From: Shewanella indica
GTDB taxonomy: Bacteria > Pseudomonadota > Gammaproteobacteria > Enterobacterales > Shewanellaceae
DNA: 64,000 nucleotides
Direction: 5' to 3'
Assembly: GCF_002836975.1 (NCBI RefSeq)
Contig: NZ_NIJK01000029.1
Coordinates: forward strand, 186,001 to 250,000
The translations under genes were made by a program, and so were the position numbers. Shown here one piece after another: positions 21,885-30,726 of the stretch (positions are counted from its first letter, which is position 1; each line of letters starts with the position of its first letter). Below the pieces are notes generated by a model that had not been told where the DNA came from, ran no database searches, and was given only the letters and a program-made list of their open reading frames with translations.

Positions 21885-21968
21885 GGCTCTGGTTCTAATG
21901 GACTGAAGGCTCAGGTTCTAATGGGCTGAAGGCTTGGTGTTGATAGCCTGAAGCTCTGGCCTAGATGA
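21870..21968 (+). repeat. degenerate 22-23 bp tandem repeat spanning the mgtE stop
   Basis: Four units start at 21870, 21892, 21915 and 21937, with a partial fifth at 21959. Each has the form GTTCTAATGGGCTGAAGGCT with changes, and most carry the TAATG and CTGA elements. The first unit contains the mgtE stop codon. Confidence 0.7.
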
Positions 21969-22025
21969 ATTGCAGAAATAGCAGGGGGCGACCAGGTTCG
22001 TCCTCTGACTGTGGAAGATAGCGAG

Positions 22026-22409
22026 TCAGTCTTTAAGCCAGTGCACCTTGGGCTCATCCTGTTCACAGAAGACAGAGACACACTCATTGCGGCTCACCAG
22101 CAGATATTCCTGCAACTTGAGATTGACGCTGGCCATAAAGCCGCTGCGTTCGGCCTCCTGGCGATACCAACCACCGTTGGAAATCTGAAATAACCAGCCA
22201 TTGGAAAGGCTGCATTCGGTCCAGAACTCCATCAGGTCACCCTCATCCAACATTCGAAAGCCAACCACAGAGTCAAAATGAACCTGCGCCCTGCTACCTT
22301 CGACACTTACCTCGATATCCAGGCCCTGACTTTCATAGCAAAGGCGAATAAATCTCACCTCATCACCGAGGTAATCTGTCGCTATCGGTAAGCCTTTGGT
22401 TTCGAGCAT
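22026..22409 (-). CDS. hypothetical protein
   Basis: A 127-residue acidic protein that I do not recognise. It has no signal peptide and no membrane segment. Aromatic-rich stretches such as NGWLFQISNGGWYRQEAE suggest a small globular fold. It stands alone between mgtE (convergent) and the ModA-like gene. The normal base composition suggests a real, genus-level gene. Confidence 0.6.
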   Translation of the reverse strand: MLETKGLPIATDYLGDEVRFIRLCYESQGLDIEVSVEGSRAQVHFDSVVGFRMLDEGDLMEFWTECSLSNGWLFQISNGGWYRQEAERSGFMASVNLKLQEYLLVSRNECVSVFCEQDEPKVHWLKD

Positions 22410-22504
22410 GCTCCCCCCTGGTAAGGATATAATGCCTTACTTTAGAAGGATAATAATTGCCTGTGCAAGCTGATTTGCTCAAAAAGTAGCTATATACCCA
22501 TAAA

Positions 22505-22544
22505 GAGAGTGTGCTTCAGTTCCGGGGAACTGAAGCACACTCTC
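22505..22544 (-). terminator. long perfect hairpin downstream of the ModA-like gene
   Basis: A 19-bp perfect stem (22505-22523 with 22526-22544) separated by only two unpaired bases. On the minus strand it is followed by TTTAT, so it can end transcription from the ModA-like gene about 20 bases past its stop. Confidence 0.7.
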
Positions 22545-22565
22545 CAAATATCTCAGTTATAGCGA

Positions 22566-23357
22566 CTAAGGTTTAAGCGGCGCTTCAAAACCATAAGAGG
22601 CCAGAATGGATTGCCCCTTGGGAGAGAGAATATACATGGCCAGCGGCCAAGCGGCAGGGTCGGCCTTATCCAGCACCAGCATGCCATAGTTGGCACCCAC
22701 TGCCAGCGACTCGGGCAACGCCACTATCTTTAGAGCAGGCACTTCTTTCTTGGCCAAAACAGCGTTGGTGCAGTAGGTTAAAAATACATCCGCCTGTTTA
22801 TTGGCCATCACCCAGCCATAGGGGTTCTTGCCTTTAGGGGGTTTGGCACTATCGGCGCCACCGGTCAATTGCAGTGCCTTGGCCGCCAATTTGGCCTGGC
22901 TACCGGGCTTGATAGCTTCGGCGCGGTCAAACACCTTGAAAGCATAGTCTCCGGCAGGGTCAGCCTTGGGAGTGGAGGTGCCCAGCTTGATCTTGCTATC
23001 CAGCAAAGTATCCAGCATATTTTCTGTCGTCAGAGGGACATTATCTTGCGCCAAGGCGCACAGGCGGTTACGGGCAAACATCACCACAGGCGCACCCTTG
23101 CCTTCCTGCATCAGTTTCTGTGGATGCTTCATATTGGCCGACGCAAACAGGTCGACCTTCTCGCCCTCTTCAATTCGGCCTCTGAGCAGGCCTGAAGGAG
23201 CAAACTGAGCATTAACCTTAACGCCGCCATCGGCCTGATAACTGGCGATAACATCCGTCATGGCTGTCTTCAAACTTCCTGCGGCCCTGAATTCCAAATC
23301 CGCCGCCTGCGAGAAGGCGGGCAGTAACAGTGCGAGTAAGCAGACGCTCTTTTTCAT
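22566..23357 (-). CDS. ModA-like periplasmic substrate-binding protein
   Basis: A 263-residue protein with a signal peptide (cleavage likely after FSQA) and the class-II binding-protein fold of molybdate/tungstate ModA proteins: LEFRAAGSL at the start, SASANM-type FASANMKHPQKL, and PAGDYAFKVF. No modB or modC lies next to it, so it is an orphan. The ligand could be molybdate, tungstate or another oxyanion. Molybdenum demand by the formate dehydrogenase elsewhere in this window makes molybdate plausible, but that link is inferred. Confidence 0.75.
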   Translation of the reverse strand: MKKSVCLLALLLPAFSQAADLEFRAAGSLKTAMTDVIASYQADGGVKVNAQFAPSGLLRGRIEEGEKVDLFASANMKHPQKLMQEGKGAPVVMFARNRLCALAQDNVPLTTENMLDTLLDSKIKLGTSTPKADPAGDYAFKVFDRAEAIKPGSQAKLAAKALQLTGGADSAKPPKGKNPYGWVMANKQADVFLTYCTNAVLAKKEVPALKIVALPESLAVGANYGMLVLDKADPAAWPLAMYILSPKGQSILASYGFEAPLKP

Positions 23358-23506
23358 TTATTTTTCTCCGGTGTATAAGATACAGATGCCGCTAAACTCA
23401 ACCAAAGCGCGTCACAAATCAACGCACCACGACAGAACTTGTCATAAACTCCCCTCAAGATCACGCCATCTGACAGAAAAAACCGGAGAAAGGGACAATT
23501 TGACCC

Positions 23507-23535
23507 AATAAAAAGGGCCGCCGCAGCGACCCTTA
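23507..23535 (-). terminator. terminator of the OmpA-family lipoprotein gene
   Basis: Stem AAGGG/CCCTT plus CGC/GCG with a single internal mismatch, followed on the minus strand by TTTTTATT. Confidence 0.8.
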
Positions 23536-23546
23536 AGCTTAAAATC

Positions 23547-24209
23547 TTAGCCAAGTGGACTAAGAATAATCTCTACCCGACGGTTCTGTGCCCGCCCCTG
23601 AGGGCTGGCATTTGAGGCGATTGGGCTGGCCTCACCTCGGCCTTGGGTCAGCACTCGCTGTCCGGATACGCCTTTACGGATCAAGTAATTACCTACCTCA
23701 CTGGCGCGAACCTGTGACAATCTCAGGTTGTAAGACTCAGAGCCGCTGCTGTCGGTATAACCCACTACATTCAGCTGAGTCTTGTCATATTCCTTGGCCA
23801 CCAGCACTACGCTATCCAATACCCGCATGGCACCACTGCTGAGATCTGTCTTGTCGACCTGGAAAGTCACTTCATTGGGCATGTTGAGCACTATGGTATC
23901 GCCCACCCGGGTCACACTGACGCCGGTTGAAGCCAGTTGCTGACGCAACTTGGTTTCCTGCACATCCATGTAATAGCCGATACCTCCACCTACGGCAGCA
24001 CCGGATGCCGCACCTATCAGGGCGCCCTTGCCCCTGTCACTCTTACTGGAAGAAGCCACACCTATGGCTGCACCGGCGACGGCACCTATCAGTGCTCCGT
24101 TGGTCGCCTTGGCGGTCTGTTGTTCATTGGTATAAGGATTCACTGTAGTACAGCCAGTTGCCAGCAATGCCAGCAACAGAGGAGCTGTCAGAAAAGCGCG
24201 CTTTTTCAT
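23547..24209 (-). CDS. OmpA-family lipoprotein with glycine-zipper domain
   Basis: An outer-membrane lipoprotein of 220 residues. The signal peptide ends in the lipobox LLATGC. A glycine-zipper stretch (GALIGAVAGAAIGV and again GALIGAASGAAVGGGIG) is followed by a C-terminal OmpA domain with TDSSGSESYN and NRRVEI, which binds peptidoglycan. It resembles YiaD. The ATG at 24209 has AAGGAAAA upstream; the frame is open to 24239 without support. Confidence 0.9.
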   Translation of the reverse strand: MKKRAFLTAPLLLALLATGCTTVNPYTNEQQTAKATNGALIGAVAGAAIGVASSSKSDRGKGALIGAASGAAVGGGIGYYMDVQETKLRQQLASTGVSVTRVGDTIVLNMPNEVTFQVDKTDLSSGAMRVLDSVVLVAKEYDKTQLNVVGYTDSSGSESYNLRLSQVRASEVGNYLIRKGVSGQRVLTQGRGEASPIASNASPQGRAQNRRVEIILSPLG

Positions 24210-24479
24210 GTTATTTTTTCCTTCGTCTGCTTGTTCCAACCTAAGCGGAACCTACCTGGCGCCAAAGTATATAGCAGCGCTTCAAGCAGGCAATCCCCCG
24301 GAGGCCATAGAGGTGGCAAATCCGCACGGCGTTCAGCATGGATTCAGTCAAATCCGACTTTTCCCCCCCCCGGATTGTCAGCCAAGTGTCATGGCGCTGA
24401 CATCAAATGAAGTCCCAAAATAGAGCAGACTGCACTCTATTGGGTAGCACCCGGCAGGCTCTCTCGATAAGGAAATGAA

Positions 24480-24518
24480 TTAATTTTCTTTTATATCAAC
24501 AGATTAAAAGAAAATTAA
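24480..24518. promoter_or_regulatory. 14-bp inverted repeat upstream of small ORFs
   Basis: TTAATTTTCTTTTA (24480-24493) and TAAAAGAAAATTAA (24505-24518) are perfect inverted copies 11 bases apart. The dyad lies just before a sigma-54-like promoter and may be an operator. Confidence 0.45.
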
Positions 24519-24521
24519 AAA

Positions 24522-24539
24522 TTGGCATGTTTATTACAT
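24522..24539 (+). promoter_or_regulatory. possible sigma-54 promoter
   Basis: TTGGCATG-N4-TTACA resembles the -24/-12 consensus TGGCACG-N4-TTGCA with two mismatches (C to T, and G to A in the -12 element). It lies 37 bases before the small ORF at 24576. The change in the -12 GC makes it uncertain. Confidence 0.3.
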
Positions 24540-24575
24540 ACCTACAAAGCAGTATTCCACTGTTCAGGAGTCATT

Positions 24576-24665
24576 ATGAAAACATTGATGAAAATGCGCG
24601 ACAGTTGGCATTCGCTCTGGCATGGCCTCAAGCACTTGGGCTACAGCCAATGGGATGTGGAATAG
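24576..24665 (+). CDS. small hypothetical protein, 29 residues
   Basis: A short ORF with CAGGAG placed 6 bases before the ATG. The product is rich in Trp, His, Leu and Lys/Arg (for example DSWHSLWHGLKHLG), so it could be an amphipathic helix. It precedes the HTH-like ORF by 54 bases and may be co-transcribed or act as a leader peptide. I do not recognise it. Confidence 0.45.
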   Translation: MKTLMKMRDSWHSLWHGLKHLGYSQWDVE

Positions 24666-24719
24666 CAGAGCTGGAATCACAGCTCTGAAAAACCATTCTT
24701 GAACCATCAAGGAGGCAGT

Positions 24720-24953
24720 ATGGAAATTAACGAGCAGAAGCTGCGACAGCAAGCCATTAAGGAAGTGACCCAGAACGGCAGGCTCATGTTTGACGTTGCC
24801 CGTCAGCATGGGATCTCCACCAAACAGGTTTATCAGTGGCTGGCGCAGAATGAAGCGGCAGGCAGACCCAGACAATCCCGGCTGATGGGAGAAATGCAGC
24901 AACTGCAGCAGCGCATTCGTCAGTTAAGCCAGGAGTTCAGCTTAATCCGTTAA
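24720..24953 (+). CDS. small helix-turn-helix protein resembling IS3-type transposase OrfA
   Basis: A 77-residue protein. Residues 8-42 (QQAIKEVTQNGR...VARQHGISTKQVYQWLAQ) look like the HTH found in OrfA proteins of IS3-family elements. The C-terminus (EMQQLQQRIRQLSQEF) is a short coiled coil like the leucine zipper of OrfA. AGGAGG lies before the ATG at 24720. There is no OrfB and no element boundary, so it is either a domesticated remnant or a small DNA-binding regulator. A long inverted repeat follows. Confidence 0.6.
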   Translation: MEINEQKLRQQAIKEVTQNGRLMFDVARQHGISTKQVYQWLAQNEAAGRPRQSRLMGEMQQLQQRIRQLSQEFSLIR

Positions 24954-24959
24954 AGTTTC

Positions 24960-25056
24960 GACAGGAGCGAACCTGACACACAGTTATCGCCCCCAACGAT
25001 AAAAAATGTACATATAACAACGATAAAGCGCTACATTTTTTAGGTTCGTTCCTGTC
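24960..25056. repeat. 97-bp nested inverted repeat between convergent genes
   Basis: Outer arms (24960-24974 and 25042-25056) pair over 15 bases with one mismatch. Inner arms AAAAAATGTA (25001-25010) and TACATTTTTT (25032-25041) pair perfectly. It may be a bidirectional terminator or a small mobile palindromic element. Confidence 0.65.
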
Positions 25057-25068
25057 ATTTTATTGCCG

Positions 25069-26049
25069 TTACCGGCCGCTTAAACGCTTGCCGAAAGAGA
25101 TGGCATAAGCCGCGGATCTTAGCCGCAGCACAGGGTCGTCACTGGCGGCAATCCCTTTACTGAGCACATTGGGATCAAAGTTCAGCCTGTCGCAGGCCGA
25201 AGCCGCAACCGAGTCTATGCTCAGGCGCCCGAGAGTAACCCTGGGACGGTTATCCGGCCACTGCAGTGAAGGGTCGAGTAAGGGATCCCCCTCCTCGGCC
25301 AGGATCAGCTTAAGCTCAAACTGAGCAGGCCCTGTTTTCAGCCTCTGCATCAACCTCTCCTGCAGAAAATCATCCGGCAACTGCGCCATCTCGGCATCCG
25401 TCAATGGTTGCTCCCCGTCCACAGGCCAAAGCTCCCAACGACCAAAGCGCTTTTGCTGGCCTTGGTTACCAAAAATAAAACTGTGAATGCCAAAGTAGTT
25501 GACCGAGGTATAGGCCGCCGGTGGATTGTGCTGCTTTAGCCACTGCCCCTGACGGGCGGCATCCGGATGTTGCTGCAGATAGCGTGCAACCGCGCCGGTT
25601 TCCCCCTCACGCTGCGCCAGAGAAGCGCGCAGCAAGCCAAGAAAACTGTCGGGATCTTTCCCCGGAAACACTGGCGTGGTCAACCCGGCCAACTGATGCA
25701 CCTGCCCGTCCGGCAGTTCAATGCGCACGCCTATCCCCCTTGGGCTGCGACTGGTATCGGCCACAAAAGGATCGCCACCCGCCATGGAAAAACGCACCTG
25801 AGCGGGCAGTGCCTGCTCTGTGGCAAACAGAGATAGTTCCTTGAGCCAGGGCTCCCCGGCACTTGGCCGGAAACTGCCAATGGTACAAACTCCCTTGGCA
25901 TGTCCCTTGCGCTCTCCCGGATGTTGACCGGAAAGCGCTTCAAATACCTGGATAAAATCATTTGCCTGAGCCGCCATTACCGAACTGGAGCCCAAAGCCC
26001 CCAACTGAGCTCCCAAGAGCAATAACGTAGGCCAAACCGATACTCTCAT
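25069..26049 (-). CDS. catalase-family peroxidase, exported (SrpA-like)
   Basis: A 326-residue member of the small, single-domain catalase-related family. A signal peptide ends near SSVMA, so it acts in the periplasm. The distal-side segment with HAKG and the proximal haem motif R-x3-Y (RSAAY) are present. These proteins are usually peroxidases or weak catalases. The ATG at 26049 has AGGGAG upstream; the frame is open to 26100. Confidence 0.85.
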   Translation of the reverse strand: MRVSVWPTLLLLGAQLGALGSSSVMAAQANDFIQVFEALSGQHPGERKGHAKGVCTIGSFRPSAGEPWLKELSLFATEQALPAQVRFSMAGGDPFVADTSRSPRGIGVRIELPDGQVHQLAGLTTPVFPGKDPDSFLGLLRASLAQREGETGAVARYLQQHPDAARQGQWLKQHNPPAAYTSVNYFGIHSFIFGNQGQQKRFGRWELWPVDGEQPLTDAEMAQLPDDFLQERLMQRLKTGPAQFELKLILAEEGDPLLDPSLQWPDNRPRVTLGRLSIDSVAASACDRLNFDPNVLSKGIAASDDPVLRLRSAAYAISFGKRLSGR

Positions 26050-26188
26050 GCTTACTCCCTTTGTAAAAATCAGAATCCAAGCCTGAAACAGGCCGCCCAA
26101 CCCAGACCGGGAAACCCGGCGGATTATTTCAGGAGAGACCCAAAGGCCATGCTATGCTGAGGACGGCAACAGACGACAGGAGGCGACA

Positions 26189-27580
26189 ATGCAATATCGG
26201 ATTGAGCACGACACCCTGGGCGAGGTCAAGGTCGAAGCAGACAAATACTGGGGCGCCCAAACCCAGCGCAGTCTGGAAAACTTCCCCATAGGCCCGCAAG
26301 CGAGTATGCCGAAGGCCATCATCCACGCCTTCGCCCTGTTGAAGAAAGCCGCAGCCCAGACCAATGCCGAGCTTGGGCAACTGCCCAAGGACAAGGCGGC
26401 GCTCATCGCCAAAGTTTGTGATGAAATCTTGGCGGGCCAACTGGAGCAGCACTTTCCCCTGGTCATTTGGCAGACCGGCAGCGGCACCCAAACCAATATG
26501 AACCTCAATGAGGTAATAGCCAATCGCGGCATGGCGCTGGCACACAAGGCCATCAGCCTGAGCCCAAACGATGATGTCAATCGCAGCCAAAGCAGCAATG
26601 ATACCTTCCCCAGCGCCATGCATATTGCCGTGGTACTCAAGACCTGCGGGCACACACTGCCGGCCATAGCTGCGCTGCGCGATAGCCTAAAACACAAGTC
26701 ACAACAGTTTGCCGATATTCCCAAAACCGGCCGCACCCACTTTATGGATGCCACCCCGCTGACCCTGGGACAGGAGATCAGTGCCTGGGTGACTCAGTTG
26801 GATAAAGGCATAGGCGCCATAGAGCGGGCGTTGGCAAACTGCCGTGAATTGGCCCTTGGCGGCACAGCCGTGGGGACAGGGCTCAATGCTCCCGCAGGTT
26901 ATGCCGAGCGTGCCGCCGAACTGATATCGTCATTCAGTGGTGAGCAGTTTGTCAGCGCGGCCAACAAGTTCGAGGCACTGAGTGCCAGCGATGCCATGGT
27001 CGAGCTCAGCGGCGCCTTCAAGCGCCTGGCGGTCAGCCTGATGAAGATAGGCAATGATGTTCGCATGCTCGCCAGCGGCCCCCGTTGCGGCATAGGGGAA
27101 CTGCAGTTGCCTGCCAACGAACCCGGCTCCAGCATAATGCCCGGCAAGGTTAACCCGACTCAGTGCGAGGCGCTGACCATGGTAGCGGCTCAGGTGATGG
27201 GCAACGATCTCGCCGTCAGCATAGGTGCCAGCAACGGCCAGTTTCAGCTCAATGTCTTTCGGCCGCTCATTGCCGCCAATCTGCTGCAAAGCGCCGAATT
27301 GCTGGGTGATGCCTGTCTGAGCTTTGATGAGCGCTGCGCTTCGGGGCTGGAACCCAACCGCGAGATGATAGCCAAGCAGCTGCAGCGCTCCTTGATGCTG
27401 GTCACCAGCCTCAATCCTCACATAGGCTATGCCAAGGCGGCCCAAATCGCCAAGGATGCCCACCAAAGAGGCATTAGTCTGAGGCAAGCTGCGTTGGAGT
27501 CAGGACTGGTAACAGAGGCCGAGTTTGATACTTGGGTCAATCCGGCGAACATGTTGGGCCCTTTCGAGGCTAAATTGTAA
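26189..27580 (+). CDS. fumC: class II fumarate hydratase FumC
   Basis: This oxygen-stable enzyme interconverts fumarate and L-malate in the TCA cycle. Its 463 residues are typical. The family signature [13 protein letters not shown] is intact, as are [11 protein letters not shown] and [11 protein letters not shown] with the active-site His. It lies divergently from the catalase-like gene, which suggests a shared stress link, though no operator was seen. Confidence 0.97.
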   Translation: MQYRIEHDTLGEVKVEADKYWGAQTQRSLENFPIGPQASMPKAIIHAFALLKKAAAQTNAELGQLPKDKAALIAKVCDEILAGQLEQHFPLVIWQTGSGTQTNMNLNEVIANRGMALAHKAISLSPNDDVNRSQSSNDTFPSAMHIAVVLKTCGHTLPAIAALRDSLKHKSQQFADIPKTGRTHFMDATPLTLGQEISAWVTQLDKGIGAIERALANCRELALGGTAVGTGLNAPAGYAERAAELISSFSGEQFVSAANKFEALSASDAMVELSGAFKRLAVSLMKIGNDVRMLASGPRCGIGELQLPANEPGSSIMPGKVNPTQCEALTMVAAQVMGNDLAVSIGASNGQFQLNVFRPLIAANLLQSAELLGDACLSFDERCASGLEPNREMIAKQLQRSLMLVTSLNPHIGYAKAAQIAKDAHQRGISLRQAALESGLVTEAEFDTWVNPANMLGPFEAKL

Positions 27581-27680
27581 ATTTGTATTAAAACGTATCA
27601 GGTTTGGAGCTAATAGCTGTATTATGCCGACTCCTCGCCACGGATTAGGCTTATTCAACTAATAAGCAGTCATTTACAGA

Positions 27681-28229
27681 ATGAAATACCAAAATATCTT
27701 ATTGGCACTGAGCGCACTCATGCTGACCCAATGCAGTTCACTCGACCTCAACCAATGCCAAAACTCAGATTGGTTTTCCCTCGGACTTCAGGATGGCAAC
27801 AATGGCGCTCATGCCAGCAGGATCAATGATTATGCCGAAGATTGTGCCGAGTTCGGCATTCGGGTTGATCATGGCGAGTGGCGCAATGGCTATCTACAGG
27901 GGCTGCAAAACTACTGTCAGCCGGAAAATGGCTACCGAGTCGGCCTGGCAGGTGAAGGCTATGCCGGTGTCTGTTCCAGCAACGCCTTTGTCGAACAGTA
28001 CAATGCCGGCTACCACCAATACCAGCTCAACAAACGTGCCGATGAGATCCGCAGCCGCCTGCGTCAGATAGATTATCAAATCCGCGATCTGGATCAGAAG
28101 CTGGTGTCCATGACAGACAAGGCCAGCACCCTGGAGAAGAAAAAACAGCTGCTGAATGAAAAAGACAAGCTGGTGAACGAGCTCAGGTATCTGCAAGTCC
28201 CAGATGTGCAGTTCAGGTGGCAATTCTGA
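27681..28229 (+). CDS. DUF2799 lipoprotein
   Basis: A 182-residue putative lipoprotein. The signal peptide ends with LTQC, an acceptable lipobox. The DUF2799 segment carries WFSLGLQDG, GEWRNGYLQGL and repeated Gly-Tyr units. A C-terminal coiled coil (about residues 115-165) follows. The function of the family is unknown. Confidence 0.8.
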   Translation: MKYQNILLALSALMLTQCSSLDLNQCQNSDWFSLGLQDGNNGAHASRINDYAEDCAEFGIRVDHGEWRNGYLQGLQNYCQPENGYRVGLAGEGYAGVCSSNAFVEQYNAGYHQYQLNKRADEIRSRLRQIDYQIRDLDQKLVSMTDKASTLEKKKQLLNEKDKLVNELRYLQVPDVQFRWQF

Positions 28230-28270
28230 CACTTGCCGACCTTGAGTTAAACCGCCGACAGACCGCACAG

Positions 28271-28320
28271 GCAGATAAGCAAAGGACTAAGCAAAGAGCT
28301 TAGTCTCGCCGCTTATCTGT
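28271..28320 (+). terminator. two-stage hairpin after the DUF2799 gene
   Basis: Outer arms CAGATAAGC/GCTTATCTG and inner arms GACTAAGC/GCTTAGTC form a coaxial stem. There is no T-tract, so it may be a factor-dependent terminator or a stable 3' end. Confidence 0.5.
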
Positions 28321-28754
28321 CGCTCGGCCAAGAGACAGAGAAGCGCTGAAACAATAACCTCCCTCAGCAAGGAAATATACCGGCGATAGCTAATGGCAAA
28401 GCTCTAGGCGGCATCAAATAACAACTCACCTATGATTCGGTCACCAAGATGCATATCCAAGACAAGGTTTGCGGGTCCACTTATACCCCCATATCCAGTA
28501 CCACCCATATCCAGTAACACCCAGTCAAATCAACATCAGGTTTGGGCTGCGCCAGCAAACGAACCCCAAACCATTGAGTATCTTGAAGACAGTAGAGATA
28601 TGGACATCTTCAGCCATCTCTACCCGGATCAAGGTTTTGTTGGTGACACCACAAAGCATTGCCGCCACTTACTGAGTGAATGCCGCTTCCTTTCTGCGGA
28701 TCTTAATCCAAGCGCCCGATGCATATGGAGTTAATGGGGCCATAAGAACGACGC
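28321..28754. other. gene-poor stretch
   Basis: About 430 bases with no convincing gene. A 100-codon frame (28432-28734) exists but lacks a clear start and family resemblance. A short direct repeat (ATATCCAGTA with flanks) occurs twice near 28490-28520. Confidence 0.5.
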
Positions 28755-28778
28755 AAAGTGTAGTTAAGTACACTTTTT
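28755..28778. terminator. hairpin terminator
   Basis: AAAGTGTA and TACACTTT pair around a 6-nt loop and are followed by TT on the plus strand. It lies just past the stop of the minus-strand cold-shock-domain gene and could serve it as well. Confidence 0.65.
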
Positions 28779-28808
28779 CATCCATTCAAGCTGAAGTCAC
28801 CATGTCTG

Positions 28809-29495
28809 TTACTGCGGGAACAGACCGGCGATACCGGCAATAATCGCCGCGGGCAGAATAGCCACCACAGCAAGCACGGCGACGGCGCTGCCGAGGCAAC
28901 CGGAAAGCTGGCTCTGTCTGGCCTTAAGCTCAGCCTCTTGTATCGGCCCAAAGGCCTGCTCCGCCGCCTGTATTCTTTGCTGCAACTGCCGCTCGGCAGC
29001 AAGGGCCATCTCTTTGGTGTCGCAGGGCTGCTTTTCAGTGACCAGGGCCAGCTCCCCCTTGAAAGCATGGCCGGTAAAGCGATAGTTGCCTTCAGAGAAG
29101 GTCTTCTTTTCAAACTCGAGCCCGAGCACGGCATTACAGCCACACTGCTTAGCCAGTTGCTCTATATATTGGCGCCCCTTGGCCGGATCTTTGAAAAAAC
29201 GGGTCGAAATAGGCAAGCGCAACGCGGCGTCACCATGCTTGGGGTTGCTACCCTTGGAGGTGAAGAAATTCAGCAGTCGTTCTCTTATATAGACCTCAGG
29301 AATACGGACCTGCTTGGCAGACAATCCCTTGGGAGTTGGCGTAGGGTCAAACTCGACCAGCACATTCTTAACCAGCTTAGCCTCATCACTCCTGTTCACC
29401 AGCGCCGAAACATGCAGAAAATAGCTTTCACCATCATCCCCATTGATAAAGCCAAATTTTTTAGATGAGACATACGAAACGACTTTTCCTTTCAC
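28809..29495 (-). CDS. cold-shock-domain protein with C-terminal membrane helix
   Basis: A 228-residue protein. Residues 1-65 form a cold-shock domain ([23 protein letters not shown]), which normally binds single-stranded nucleic acid. A middle domain ([29 protein letters not shown]) and a helical region follow. A hydrophobic segment close to the end ([20 protein letters not shown]) predicts a membrane anchor. I use the GTG at 29495, where the cold-shock fold begins; the frame is open to 29570. The function is unknown. Confidence 0.7.
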   Translation of the reverse strand: MKGKVVSYVSSKKFGFINGDDGESYFLHVSALVNRSDEAKLVKNVLVEFDPTPTPKGLSAKQVRIPEVYIRERLLNFFTSKGSNPKHGDAALRLPISTRFFKDPAKGRQYIEQLAKQCGCNAVLGLEFEKKTFSEGNYRFTGHAFKGELALVTEKQPCDTKEMALAAERQLQQRIQAAEQAFGPIQEAELKARQSQLSGCLGSAVAVLAVVAILPAAIIAGIAGLFPQ

Positions 29496-29570
29496 TACAC
29501 AATCCCGATAACTTTCTCTACTATTTCCAAAGCCCCATACAGCAACAGCCACAAAAAACCGCTGCAGCAA

Positions 29571-30320
29571 CAGAACAGATTCAAGCCACCGATACTAACA
29601 TCTCAACCCGGCAGCAACTGCTGCAACATCCTCAAAAACCGGTTAAAACCGTTCACTTTTCCCTAAAAATCATCGCCGCTCCCCGCCAGCCACTTTTTGC
29701 CCGTTAACAGGCCAGCAAAACCATTCACTGAAGCTGCTAACTCAAGCGAGCAAATTAAACGGGCAACTCAGCAGGCAACTCAAACAAGTTACTTCAGCCA
29801 AACCGCACAACAAAACCCCATGCGGTAAAGCTTGTTTTTCACCGCAGCAATACTGTAGGATTGGCTAGGCTTTTAACAAAAAACCAACGAAAAGCAATAC
29901 TTAAGCGCTAGCTAAAGTGAGAACAACAATCAGGGATGGAAGCCGCTCTCACCCGAGCAGGCAAAAGGCAAGGATAAGCTTTCAACACCTCACCTCAAAC
30001 ACCTCTCTGACCCAAGCCACTTTAACGGCTGTGCAACTTGTGACCAAGGCTAAGGTTTCACCGGCAACAAGTTGTTAGCTTAAACGTTGTTTTAAAAGAA
30101 TATTCAACATGACGGAAACTGCTGTCTGATAGCCAAAATCAGGGGCGGTAGCGTCAAATTACGGGTAATAGCGGCGCATTTCAGTGGACGCCAGTTGCCA
30201 AGCTTATTCCACCCACCTCAGTAGTATCTCGGCGCAATGGGCTCGCTCCCGACCTCGGAATAGCTGAACCCTAACCAAAAAATCAATCTTAGCGCTGTAT
30301 TTTCAAAGGAATGAATCTAG
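29571..30320. other. 750-bp region without a recognised gene
   Basis: I find no convincing ORF. The block near 30150-30260 looks like insertion-sequence-end DNA, with several GC-rich motifs spaced along it, but no transposase is present. Short repeats (GCAACTCA) occur near 29765-29785. The composition becomes more AT-rich to the right. Confidence 0.4.
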
Positions 30321-30695
30321 ATGCAAGACGTCAAAGTCAACCTATACGACTGCAAGCACTGCTCTGGTACAGGAACCTGCAGTAGTGGAAAAGATAACAC
30401 CTCGTGTGAAGTCTGTGCCAAGAAGAATGAACTACCATTCTGGCGCAGACGAAATCAACATGGACTGCTTTGTGGTTCATGCGGTGGCATAGGAAAAGCA
30501 GAACCTTTAACAGAAAGAATGAACAAGCGAATAGCCCCCCTATTGGCGATTTCTCTAGTAATAATCCTATTAGGTATCATCGGCGTATCGGCTCTATTTG
30601 AGAACAAATACTTCTCTGAAATACTTGCATTTGCAGGGGCGATTATAGGTTCGGTATGCGGTTTTTATTTCTCAGCAATCAAGAGCCAGAGTTAA
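30321..30695 (+). CDS. membrane protein with DnaJ-type zinc motifs
   Basis: A 124-residue protein. The N-terminal half carries three CxxC pairs (Cys11/14, Cys29/32, Cys51/54), two inside the DnaJ-like patterns CKHCSGTG and CGSCGGIG, so zinc binding is likely. Two membrane helices follow (about 72-91 and 99-118). It is not a DnaJ chaperone, because there is no J domain. AAGGA lies 12 bases upstream of the ATG. It stands before the NYN-LOTUS gene with a 31-bp gap, so the two may be co-transcribed. Confidence 0.65.
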   Translation: MQDVKVNLYDCKHCSGTGTCSSGKDNTSCEVCAKKNELPFWRRRNQHGLLCGSCGGIGKAEPLTERMNKRIAPLLAISLVIILLGIIGVSALFENKYFSEILAFAGAIIGSVCGFYFSAIKSQS

Positions 30696-30726
30696 CCAAC
30701 ACTTAATAAAACCAAGTACTAACAAC

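Noticed and set aside
24363-24371. Run of nine C as a phase-variation tract
   Set aside because: It is outside any gene and not placed between promoter elements that I can identify.
28432-28734. 100-codon plus-strand frame
   Set aside because: No ribosome-binding site at the start and an atypical residue mix; a remnant at best.
29571-30320. Integron-like attC site in the gene-poor region
   Set aside because: A few GTTA/TTAAC-like bases near 30070-30095, but no full attC symmetry.
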